NCBI GenBank assembly: GCA_021155905.1
Contig: JAJNBG010000001.1
Coordinates: 62,001-126,000 of the forward strand
Source of the DNA: Bacteroidota bacterium
GTDB lineage: Bacteria; Bacteroidota; Bacteroidia; B-17B0; Aurantibacillaceae
Direction: 5' to 3'
DNA length: 64,000 nt
Part shown: positions 1-9,000 of the stretch, piece by piece
How positions within the stretch are numbered: position 1 is the stretch's first letter
How the letters are laid out: the number at the start of each line of letters is the position of its first letter
The notes under the pieces: model-generated
The model's input: the letters and a program-made list of their open reading frames with translations, nothing else
Database searches by the model: none
What the model was told of the DNA's origin: nothing
Program-made: the position numbers and the translations under genes

Positions 1-101
1 TACTAAAACACGAAGCATTTATATAAAATTCCTGGCGCTCCGGAAAAATATTAAACAATTTTTAACCGTCAATTCTGAAATAAAAAACCTAAACTTGTCA
101 C

Positions 102-929
102 ATGCTATCACTCTTTATAAACTGGAACCCAAGTCCTGAAATTTTTACGATCCCGGGTATTGATTGGCCCGTGCGTTGGTATGGATTATCCTGGGCACTT
201 GCTTTTATCGGTTGTCATTTTTTTATGAACCGTATTTTTAAAGCGGAAGGGCGCACAGAAAAGCAACTGGACACTTTGACTTTATACATCGTAGTAGCGA
301 CTGTTTTAGGTGCGCGCATTGGCCATTGTTTGTTTTATGATTTCCCATATTATTCAACTCATCCTTTGGATATTTTAAAAGTGTACGAAGGCGGACTCGC
401 CAGCCATGGTGGCGGGATCGGTATCCTCATTGGTATGTGGCTATATTGCCGCAAAATGAAAGAAAGCTGGTTATGGCTTTTTGACCGTTTAATTGTTGTT
501 GTACCATTTGCTTCATTTATGATTCGTTTCGGAAATTTAATGAATTCAGAAATTGTTGGCCGGCCAACAGATGTTCCCTGGGCATTTATTTTCCACCAGA
601 TAGATGAACTACCGAGACATCCTACTCAATTATACGAGGCTATCTTTTATGTATTCCTTTTTCTTCTATTTTACTGGCTCTGGAAAAACAAACGCAGTGA
701 TTTCGGCAAAGGGTTCATGTTCGGACTATTTTGTGTGTTGATGTTTAGTTTCCGTTTTTTAATGGAGTTCCTGAAAGAAAATCAGGAGTCTTTCGAAAAC
801 GCCTTACCGATCAATATGGGCCAGATTTTAAGTATACCTTTTATATTGGCAGGCGCCTACATGATATACCGTTCCAAAAACGAAACCACTCACATCACTC
901 CAGCCAACACTGTTCAAAACACTAACTAA
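102..929 (+). CDS. lgt: Prolipoprotein diacylglyceryl transferase (Lgt)
   Basis: Lgt transfers a diacylglyceryl group from phosphatidylglycerol to the lipobox cysteine of prolipoproteins, the first step of lipoprotein maturation in the inner membrane. The 275-residue product is a polytopic membrane protein of normal family length. The HGGG loop puts a histidine at residue 102. The segment RFGNLMNSEIVG starts at R142. HPTQLYE lies at 173-179. These match the conserved His and Arg positions near 103 and 143 of the E. coli enzyme. The start ATG follows an AT-rich leader with no Shine-Dalgarno, as is usual in Bacteroidota. A second small gene follows after 2 bases and is probably co-transcribed. 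Substrates in this window would include the lipoproteins at 49030 and 52069. The assignment is firm. Confidence 0.96.
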   Translation: MLSLFINWNPSPEIFTIPGIDWPVRWYGLSWALAFIGCHFFMNRIFKAEGRTEKQLDTLTLYIVVATVLGARIGHCLFYDFPYYSTHPLDILKVYEGGLASHGGGIGILIGMWLYCRKMKESWLWLFDRLIVVVPFASFMIRFGNLMNSEIVGRPTDVPWAFIFHQIDELPRHPTQLYEAIFYVFLFLLFYWLWKNKRSDFGKGFMFGLFCVLMFSFRFLMEFLKENQESFENALPINMGQILSIPFILAGAYMIYRSKNETTHITPANTVQNTN

Positions 930-931
930 TT

Positions 932-1390
932 ATGCCTTTACCAAGTGTATTCGATTCTAAAACAACAGAAGAAACATTCCATCGTTTAGAGAAATTAAAT
1001 TATATGTCAAAACCTTTGTGGGGTAAAATGAGCGCGGCGCAAATGCTGGCACATTTAAATGTGACCTATGATTTGGCTTATGGCAAAATTCAATCTAATC
1101 CAAGCTTCTTTACCAAACTTATGCTAAAGTTGTTTGTAAAAGGTATTGTTACCAACGAGAAGCCTTATACAAAAAACTCCCGCACCGGTCCTGATTTTAT
1201 TATCACTGACGACAGGGATTTTGAAAAAGAAAAATCTTTATTTATTGATTACGTGAAGAAAACCGAATCTCTGGGTGTTCAACATTTTGAAGGGAAAGAA
1301 AGTTCTTCCTTTGGCGTGATGACGTCCAAAGAATGGAGTACTCAGTTTTACAAACACATCGATCACCATTTCAGACAATTTGGAGTGTAA
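932..1390 (+). CDS. DUF1569 / DinB-like small protein
   Basis: The 152-residue cytoplasmic protein begins with a helix followed by a segment including QMLAHLNVTYDLAYG, and ends with the His-containing stretch FYKHIDHHFRQFGV. This pattern fits the DUF1569 group of DinB-like four-helix proteins, whose conserved histidines can form a metal site. No reaction is established for the family. The gene starts 2 bases after the lgt stop and is likely translationally coupled to it. It ends only 5 bases from the end of the convergent OmpA-family gene, so the two transcripts must overlap or stop inside each other; no terminator hairpin is visible between them. The family call comes from motif recognition only and the function is unknown. 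Confidence 0.75.
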   Translation: MPLPSVFDSKTTEETFHRLEKLNYMSKPLWGKMSAAQMLAHLNVTYDLAYGKIQSNPSFFTKLMLKLFVKGIVTNEKPYTKNSRTGPDFIITDDRDFEKEKSLFIDYVKKTESLGVQHFEGKESSSFGVMTSKEWSTQFYKHIDHHFRQFGV

Positions 1391-1395
1391 GCTGA

Positions 1396-2130
1396 TTACT
1401 TTAATGTAATTTCTGTTCTTCGATTAAACTGTTTCTTACTCTGCGGCAAACTTTGTATCGGCCGGGAACTGCCATGCCACTCTATAATAACATCTTCGCT
1501 CTTAATTTTGCTGGAGGCGATAATCAAATATTTTTTCAGACTTTCGGCGCGTTGCTTTGATAACATGACGTTTTTTGCCTCATCGCCGGATCTGTCTGCA
1601 TGTCCAAGAATGGTAATTTTCTGATGAGCATTTGTTTCAAACTGTTTGATCAGTTCTTCCAGAGCCACGATAGTTTCAAAGCTTAATTCTACCTGATAAG
1701 GTTTATAAAATATTGCAGCGCAATTGCAGGTTTTTATGTACTCCTGGTAAAATGCTTCAGAATCTTTAAGATTGTTATACTGACGATCGGTAAGCTTGTT
1801 TGAACGATTTACAACGTCTTTTTCAGAATCGATGGTCAGGCTTGGAGTAGAGCTTTGGGACGTTTTGCTGTTTGTCGCATAACACTTCAGATCATTGATA
1901 ATAGTTAAAAGCTTAATAATTGAATCGTTTTGGCGCGCCATTTCAAATTTCAACTCGTCAATTTGTTTCTGGTAACTGTTTGTTCCATTACCGATATTAT
2001 CAATCGTATTGATCCTGTTTTTGAGTTGTTCGATTAATGCCTGATTTTTAATCGCTGTAGAATCAACTTGTGTTTGCGCGAAACAAAACGAGTTAAAACA
2101 AAGTGCTGCTATAAAAACTTTAGTTCTCAT
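1396..2130 (-). CDS. OmpA-family peptidoglycan-binding protein
   Basis: The 244-residue protein has an N-terminal signal peptide ending near CFAQ, a central helical, probably coiled-coil segment (about 25-75), and a C-terminal OmpA-like domain from about residue 165. That domain contains GHADRSGDEAKN, a run of KQRAESLKKYL and the closing NRRTEITL motif. In the family the Asp and Arg of these motifs bind diaminopimelate in peptidoglycan. The gene overlaps the 3' end of the PorP/SprF gene by 11 bases, so the two are translationally coupled. PorP/SprF proteins are often encoded beside OmpA-like proteins that anchor type IX secretion parts to the wall, and this pair fits that arrangement. It is the last gene of the minus-strand surface locus. 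Confidence 0.9.
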   Translation of the reverse strand: MRTKVFIAALCFNSFCFAQTQVDSTAIKNQALIEQLKNRINTIDNIGNGTNSYQKQIDELKFEMARQNDSIIKLLTIINDLKCYATNSKTSQSSTPSLTIDSEKDVVNRSNKLTDRQYNNLKDSEAFYQEYIKTCNCAAIFYKPYQVELSFETIVALEELIKQFETNAHQKITILGHADRSGDEAKNVMLSKQRAESLKKYLIIASSKIKSEDVIIEWHGSSRPIQSLPQSKKQFNRRTEITLK

Positions 2131-3250
2131 TTAATAAATTCTTTTCAATCATTTTCAGTTTTTCGTCAATCAGCAAGAGTTGCTTTGAAACCTCCTGCGC
2201 TTTCTCCGGAGAAGAATTATCCACTTCAGCCTTTTGCAATAATAGTTTTATTTTTTCTAACTCTGCCTTAATATTTTCCTTATTCTTTGCGGTTACAGCC
2301 TCTTTTGACAGTTTATCCAAACGGGCAATAATCTCGTTCAGTGAAGCATTGTCGCTAATTGGTGAAGAGCCTAATGTTTTTCCGCGTTGAGGGAGTTTCA
2401 ACGCTAACGTTACTTCGTGAGAGCCGGACGATACTGTTCTGAAATCCTTGTTATTAAACCGGAAGCCATAACCCAGGCTCAGGTTTTCAATTTTTACACC
2501 AAGCATCGCACTAACCGATCTGTTCGTTTGGTAACCGGCCTGCACCCATATCACATCTTTGTACATCGTCTTTAAATTCAGAGAAGTCACACTCTTAGTA
2601 ACCGGTATATTCTGATAACAAAGCCATGGAGTAACCTTGAAGTCGTTTCCTGCCTTAATCGTATAAAATACCGCGCCATGCAAATACCCATTTAAAGGCT
2701 CATTTGTTGTAAGCATATGAGGCAAAGACACGCTTACGTCCAGATTTTTATAATTGTATAACAAACCCGCACCTGCAGAAAATTGCGTGGTGTTATAATA
2801 AGATCTGTTTAACGTTGGATCAGTTTGGTCCAGAGATTCGTAGTTCTCGATACGATTGACCAGCATGTTGTTATTTAAGATTCCCGCTGATAAACCAAAG
2901 GTCAAACTGGATTCGTCCAGTATTTTTGCGATATAAGCATAAGACACATCCGCTTTTAATATCTGAAATGCACCTCTCGTATCTGAAATAAGACGGCCGC
3001 CAAGCGCTTGCTTTTTTGAGACTTTAGAATATACTCCGAGCATTAAATTTTTATTTGCAAAAGCAACTCCTTTGTTCTGAGACTGTGCACTCAATACCGC
3101 GTTTAAACCATCCCCTTTGCCGGCGTAAGCCGGGTTCACATTAAACATATTATTTAAACGGAATGTATAAAAGTCGTAAGATAAAACCTGGGCGTCTGCC
3201 ATCGTGAAGCCAAGTATAAAAACGGATAGATATAATTTTATTTTATTCAT
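2120..3250 (-). CDS. PorP/SprF-family type IX secretion outer-membrane protein
   Basis: The 376-residue protein has a signal peptide ending near ADAQ and then the family hallmark NPAYAG at residues 39-44, followed by alternating beta strands of a predicted outer-membrane barrel. Known family members (PorP, SprF) act with the type IX secretion system; SprF-like members are needed for export or anchoring of adjacent type B sorting-domain proteins. An addition after about residue 300 is a charged, heptad-like helical tail, probably a periplasmic coiled coil. The gene lies 19 bases downstream of a type B cargo gene (3270-6038) and overlaps the OmpA-family gene, so a dedicated cargo/SprF/OmpA unit is the most likely reading. 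Whether it also serves the SprB-repeat protein at 55924 cannot be told. Confidence 0.92.
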   Translation of the reverse strand: MNKIKLYLSVFILGFTMADAQVLSYDFYTFRLNNMFNVNPAYAGKGDGLNAVLSAQSQNKGVAFANKNLMLGVYSKVSKKQALGGRLISDTRGAFQILKADVSYAYIAKILDESSLTFGLSAGILNNNMLVNRIENYESLDQTDPTLNRSYYNTTQFSAGAGLLYNYKNLDVSVSLPHMLTTNEPLNGYLHGAVFYTIKAGNDFKVTPWLCYQNIPVTKSVTSLNLKTMYKDVIWVQAGYQTNRSVSAMLGVKIENLSLGYGFRFNNKDFRTVSSGSHEVTLALKLPQRGKTLGSSPISDNASLNEIIARLDKLSKEAVTAKNKENIKAELEKIKLLLQKAEVDNSSPEKAQEVSKQLLLIDEKLKMIEKNLLNEN

Positions 3251-3269
3251 AATTTCTATAAAAAACTGG

Positions 3270-6038
3270 TTAGTTTACAATGGTGATGTTTCCCTTAAAT
3301 ACCTTTTTATCATTTTTAAATACGTAATAATAGTTACCGGTCGGTAATGGATTCCCATTGTATTTACCGTCAAACTCGTTATTATAACTATTTGGAGCAC
3401 TATAAATCACTTGTCCGAACTGATCGAAAATCTGCAAAGAAAAATCTTTGTAAATTTCAACATTGCTGATTTTCCAGCTATCGTTTTTACCATCACCATT
3501 CGGTGAAATAAAATTAGTAGATGGCAAGGGTATCGAATTGCCAACTACATCCACTACCAAAATTTCAAATGATTTCTCTATACTTAATCCACCCAGATCC
3601 TCAGATCTAACTCTGATGGAATATGAGCTTTTAACGTCGAAGTTTGTTTTTTCCAAAATGAATAGTTTATCGTCCACGATACTAAACTCTGCGTTGTCGG
3701 TGTCTCCGGGTCCTGAAACCAACGTGTAAGTGTAAAAATCGGGACTGTCATTGTCGGTAGTGCGAATTCTACTTACATAAAAATTTGATTCATTGTCTTC
3801 ATTCAATAACAGTGTATCGATTGTGATATCACTTGGCGCTTCATTTAAGTTTAAAATCTTAATCGCAAATACCTTTTCATAAAACAAACCTCCATTATCA
3901 ATTGACTTTACCCTGATACTATAGTATTGCCCGGAAAAGGTGAAGCTGCTGTTCGATAATAATTGATTTCCGGTAATCATGAACAGAGCATTATCTGTGT
4001 CTCCGGCACCGGCTGTTAAAGTATACGTATGTGTTGATCCTGCATCTGCATCAACAGAAGTAAAATTACCAATCATTGTATTAACCGGCAGTTGCTCCTG
4101 TATACTATCGCCTGCTAGTGCGATATTTGTTGGTGCCTCATTTAAATCATTTGCATTTAGTGTAAAGGTTTTGATAATATTTGCATTTCCGGGATCTGTA
4201 CTTTTTACCCTGATAAAATAAATAGCCTTATTCTCGAAATTTACAGCAGAATCGGTTAACAATGTATTTCCGGATATAGAAAAATAACTGTTATCTGTTG
4301 AACCCGCACCGCTAACCAATGTTAAGGTATGAGTATCTGTTGCATCATTATCAATAGTTGTCAAAGTAGAAACAGCTGTTCCTATAATAATGTTCTCATC
4401 AAAAGAGGTCATTGAAGGAATAATATCTGTTGGTACATAATTACTGTCTTCTACTAAGATCAAAATAACTTTTTCATAAAATAAGGTGCCATTATCAGTG
4501 GTTCGTACACGAATACTGTAGGTTTGGTTTGTGAAACTATAAGTGGCTGCTGTTGTTAATGAATTACTATTAATTGTAAATAAGCTGTTATCCGCATCTC
4601 CTAATCCAGTGACCAATGAATAAGTCTGTGTATTACCATTATCTTCGTCGGTTGAAGATAATTGTCCGACTACTGTTCCTATAGGCAGCCCTTCCTTAAT
4701 AGTTGTATCGGATAAAATAATATTAGTTGGCGCTTCATTTACATCAGTCACAACAATCACAAATGTTTTTGTATAAAGAGCATTAAGCGGGTCATTTGCC
4801 TGGATTCGAATAAACAAACTATCGTTTACCTCAAAGTTATATGAGGCATTTGCCTGTAGTGTGTTTCCAACAATAGAAACCAAGCCATTATGTGTTGACC
4901 CCGCTCCGGACACCAATGTTAATGTATGTGTATCTGCCAGATCTGCGTCAACCACACTAAGCGTTCCAATAAATGCAGCAATAGGTGAATTTTCGACAAC
5001 AACATTACTGCTTAAATTAATATCCGTTGGTGCATCATTTATGTTAGAAACATTTAAGGTAAACGTGTTCTCAATAAACAAACCTCCTAAATCGGTGGAG
5101 CGCGTCCGGATAAAATAAACAGATTGAGCAGTATAATCCACCTGACTTACGTTGTACAATGTATCGTTCTGGATATAAAACTGAGCATTATCTGCATCGC
5201 CTGGGCCCGTAACTAAGGTATATGTGTGGGTATCACCGACGTCCGGATCGGTCGTAAAGAACTGACCGATATAGCTTCCCGCTTGTTGGTGGTCAAATAT
5301 AGTTGTCGTTGTTAAAGTAAGTGCTGTTGGTGCATCATTGGCATTTATAACCTGTAGAGTAAACGTCTCTGTATACTTACACCCTCCATTATCGTCCACC
5401 TGCAACTGTATTATTTTAACAGAATCTGTTTCGTAATCAAAAAGGGCGTTTACCGTCAAGTTGCCACCGCTAATGCCAAACTGGCTGTTCTCCGGTTGTC
5501 CTGCTGTTAACGAATAATTAAAGGTTGTGCCTGCATCCTGGTCAACTGCAGATAAAGTACTCATCACGGTAGTTAACGGCGTATTCTCGTTAACGGTATA
5601 CGTTCCAATTGATATATCTGTTGGAGCATGATTTGTATACAATACAAACGGATTATTTAAGGCGCCGATTGTTGCTCCCTGAGAAAACACAACAGAATCC
5701 AAAACACTTAAAACTGTATTAGTAGACGCTTTATAAATTTGAAAACTTACTTTTTCACCGCTAACAACATTACTCTTTATGGTCAGTAATCCAAGCATAT
5801 TAGGACCAACGGACGTATTCGTTTTAACGACGCCCCTGCACTGTGTGCCAACAAAAGCTGCTACATAATTGTTCGGATCAGTTAAATCAACACATGCTTC
5901 ATTCGCTTTGCATGTAACTGCCATTTGATATGTATATGCGGAAGGATTGACTGTCCATGTGGCGGGCACCTGCGCATAAGAAATGCTAACAAACCGAAAC
6001 AGGATTGTTGCAAAAATTAGAGATTTAAATCTGTTCAT
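3270..6038 (-). CDS. Cadherin-like repeat surface protein with type B T9SS sorting domain
   Basis: The 922-residue exported protein starts with a signal peptide ending near SYAQ. Residues about 25-135 form a module beginning TWTVNPSAYTYQMAV that also occurs in the giant neighbour. Seven cadherin-like repeats of about 100 residues follow (about 136-835), each opening with N-x-APT-(D/N)-I and containing a D-x-D segment and a closing IRVRS-D-GG strand; such acidic positions bind calcium in cadherin domains. The end (about 840-922) is a gliding-motility-associated C-terminal domain: SPNGDGKNDSWKI, LQIFDQFGQVIY, PTGNYYYVF, FKGNITIVN. That is the type B signal for T9SS export, usually working with a SprF-like partner, which is encoded 19 bases downstream. 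The likely role is calcium-dependent adhesion at the cell surface. Confidence 0.93.
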   Translation of the reverse strand: MNRFKSLIFATILFRFVSISYAQVPATWTVNPSAYTYQMAVTCKANEACVDLTDPNNYVAAFVGTQCRGVVKTNTSVGPNMLGLLTIKSNVVSGEKVSFQIYKASTNTVLSVLDSVVFSQGATIGALNNPFVLYTNHAPTDISIGTYTVNENTPLTTVMSTLSAVDQDAGTTFNYSLTAGQPENSQFGISGGNLTVNALFDYETDSVKIIQLQVDDNGGCKYTETFTLQVINANDAPTALTLTTTTIFDHQQAGSYIGQFFTTDPDVGDTHTYTLVTGPGDADNAQFYIQNDTLYNVSQVDYTAQSVYFIRTRSTDLGGLFIENTFTLNVSNINDAPTDINLSSNVVVENSPIAAFIGTLSVVDADLADTHTLTLVSGAGSTHNGLVSIVGNTLQANASYNFEVNDSLFIRIQANDPLNALYTKTFVIVVTDVNEAPTNIILSDTTIKEGLPIGTVVGQLSSTDEDNGNTQTYSLVTGLGDADNSLFTINSNSLTTAATYSFTNQTYSIRVRTTDNGTLFYEKVILILVEDSNYVPTDIIPSMTSFDENIIIGTAVSTLTTIDNDATDTHTLTLVSGAGSTDNSYFSISGNTLLTDSAVNFENKAIYFIRVKSTDPGNANIIKTFTLNANDLNEAPTNIALAGDSIQEQLPVNTMIGNFTSVDADAGSTHTYTLTAGAGDTDNALFMITGNQLLSNSSFTFSGQYYSIRVKSIDNGGLFYEKVFAIKILNLNEAPSDITIDTLLLNEDNESNFYVSRIRTTDNDSPDFYTYTLVSGPGDTDNAEFSIVDDKLFILEKTNFDVKSSYSIRVRSEDLGGLSIEKSFEILVVDVVGNSIPLPSTNFISPNGDGKNDSWKISNVEIYKDFSLQIFDQFGQVIYSAPNSYNNEFDGKYNGNPLPTGNYYYVFKNDKKVFKGNITIVN

Positions 6039-6052
6039 AAATTTGATTTAAA

Positions 6053-6083
6053 AGTGGTTTCGCTTTGTTAAACGAAAACCACT
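6053..6083 (-). terminator. Hairpin between the giant and cadherin genes, possible attenuator
   Basis: The arms AGTGGTTTCG (6053-6062) and CGAAAACCACT (6073-6083) pair with one bulged base and enclose a 10-base loop. Read on the minus strand, the hairpin is followed by TTTTAAAT, a weak U-tract. It lies between the stop of the 3286-residue gene and the start of the cadherin-like gene. It could act as a partial terminator that lowers expression of the downstream secretion genes, or as a 3' stabiliser of the giant mRNA. Confidence 0.45.
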
Positions 6084-6092
6084 CATTTTTTC

Positions 6093-9000
6093 TTATTTTG
6101 TCTTAACTACTTTAATTTGTTCGTTTACATCTCCCGATAAACGGATATAATACATTCCGATTGCAATATTTGTCTTACTGCGGTCTATGTTCAATGTAAA
6201 TTCTTTTTTGTCTTTTATTGCAGATGAATAAACTACTTTTCCTAACACATCCAATAGTTCTATTTTAGCGCTAACTGATTTATTGAAAGTTAAAGTCAAA
6301 TCATCTTCGAACGGATTCGGATAGATGCCAACCGTGCTTTCGCTGAAAGACTCATTAACACCAGTGGTAATTTCTACTACATGACAGGCCAAGCTATCGT
6401 CTACATTCGCCACAAATGGAACAGATGGCGTACCGACCACCGCATCTGTTGCAAAAGAGACAACTGTATTTGTTGCAATTACCAGACCATCGGTTGTATT
6501 GAAATATTTGACATTCAATGTTTCCCCATCTGAATTACTATAAAGAGTCAGGAAAAATTTATAATTATTATCTACCAGGGTTGGGTATGCGAAACCTCTC
6601 ATTGTATTCGTGTTATCAAATGCGCCAATAGCAACATTTCCATTGTCGAGCGCGTCGTTACATATGTTGCCGGTGATTATGGCTGACATCGTATTGCTGT
6701 ACAACTCAGGTGTAAATGGGAAGATATTTTGAGACGCCTCGTTTACTGTGTAATCCGTTTGACTCGCCATTTTACCAATAAAGGTTGACAACGGATAACT
6801 GAACGCGCTTGTGCCCGTTGACTTTAACATATATCCTAAGGTTGGCTTCATTTGTGTTAAACTACCTGTCCAGCCAATTAAATTATCATAATAAGCAAAT
6901 TCATATTGACTCTTAATGAGATCTCCGGTTTGGGCATTATAGTTACCCAGTGCTTCAGAAACGGAAGCGTTTTTATTGGAAACATAACCAATCCAGTTCC
7001 ATCCCGGAACCACATTAATTTGCGCCTGTATGGAATCAGGATTTAAACGCATACCAACATGAACCAAAGTGTCGGCCACTGCTTTTTTAATTTTATAAGA
7101 TTGGTTGTTGAAATATCCGCCATTCTGGCTAATGTTTCCAATCCATCCTAAGCTTGTATCATATTGATCATAATCGGAAATGCCTGTGCTTATATCCCCA
7201 TTTGAAGGTGCGATACTTGTCATTAATGAATTACTACTCAGTAATTTATTAGACTTTAAAGGGAATGAAACCCATGTCCAGCCAGCATTTAAAGGAATGT
7301 CCCGTGAAATTTCTGTATTAGCCACAAAGGTAATTGGGCTTGTAACGGTTCCTACAACATCGTTTTCAACAAACATTAAGGATGGTGTCACATTCACAAA
7401 AGTTAATCCACTTTCTGCATCATAAATGTTAAAACGTATAGAGTCTCCTGTGATTTGATTATTGTAGACGTTTAAGAACACCTCATATCTATCGTAAGCA
7501 GATAAGTACTGCAAATTAGCGACTCCACATATCACTCCATTGCTAAACGCAGCAATTTTACTTTCCGGATTAGTTGCAATAACATTATCGATTCTTAATT
7601 GACCGAATACATTCATAGAATAACTAAAGTCAGCCGGATCAACAACCCAATTCGGAGATATACCCTTGACTTTTAAATTAACCCTTAAAATTTCGGCAAA
7701 ATTAAAATCAGTGGTCACACTTACCTCAGTATCAAAATTACCAATGGAACCACCAGCCGGAATTGTAAACGTAACATTCTGAACGCTGTTTGGCGCAATA
7801 ACCCCACTGGTAATGTTTGCAGTCATCCAGTTAGGCAAACCATCAATAGTAAACGCCTTTTGCGCGCCTCCTGAATTAACGATTGGGGCTACAAAAGTAA
7901 TTACACTGTCCACTGTTTTCTCAAAATCAAATTGATCATCCTGCCATTTCACCTGGTTTTTATTCATGTAAGCGATCCATGTTTTCGGCGATTGCATTTT
8001 GTTACCATGCATATCTAACGCATTCTTAACTGTGATATCAAGAGTTACATTCTCTAACTGATCCGGAGACGTGTTCGTAGTTAAAATGATTTTATCATTA
8101 TTAAGAGACCATGTATAATTTACCGATTGAATTGGTCGCGGTAGTTTTATTGTTGGGGTTTGGCCTATAAGCGCTGTAGCCCCCTGAGGAGTAACTGTTA
8201 GTGTTTCCAACGATTGATTATTAAATGTAGGTGTCAAAGATGGCGTTCCCATTACAACCGTATAATTTTCAAAAGGTAAATAAGCTAATAAACCGTGCTC
8301 GTCTCCCAACATTCGATTCTGTTTATCACGTTTTACCTGTTCCGATTTACGGGCAGTGCTCCATAAACGGAATTCATCTATTTTTCCATCATAGTAGTTG
8401 CTTAATGTGGTCGTTGATCCCGCTATTACTGCTTTGGCGCCTAAATACATGTAAGAACCCGCCAGGTTATTAAAGTTAATTCCCTGGGTTGAATTTTGTA
8501 AATTACCATCTAGATATGCTGATAAATTTCCGGTTCGCTGCATTACTAATGCAAAATGGTGCCAGGTTCCATCAAAGTAATTTGTTGTAGATGCCACAAA
8601 GTCCAGGCCCTTATGGTAAACGTGAATTGCTCCGGTTCCATCTTTTTGAATTGTCCATGCATCTAAAGAGTCGGCTGATGTTGCTATACCTTCTCCGTTG
8701 GAAAATAATGTGGAAATGCCTGACTGCGTAGAATTGAACCAAAACTCCAGTGTAAAGTCCATTTCTTTGTTGATTGCAATATTTCCAGAACTCACTTTAA
8801 TGTTGTCATTACCAGAACTACTCAACTGAACGGCGTTACCATTAGGGTTCACTTCCCATGTAGCGCCATAAATAGTTGCGTTGCGGCTCCTGATATCATC
8901 ATTTGCCACTGATCCATCGGCTTCATCCATTTTCCAGTTGTAAACCAGCCCCGATTGGTTACGGCTTAAGCTCTTATTCATGGTAACAGTAATTTCAGAA

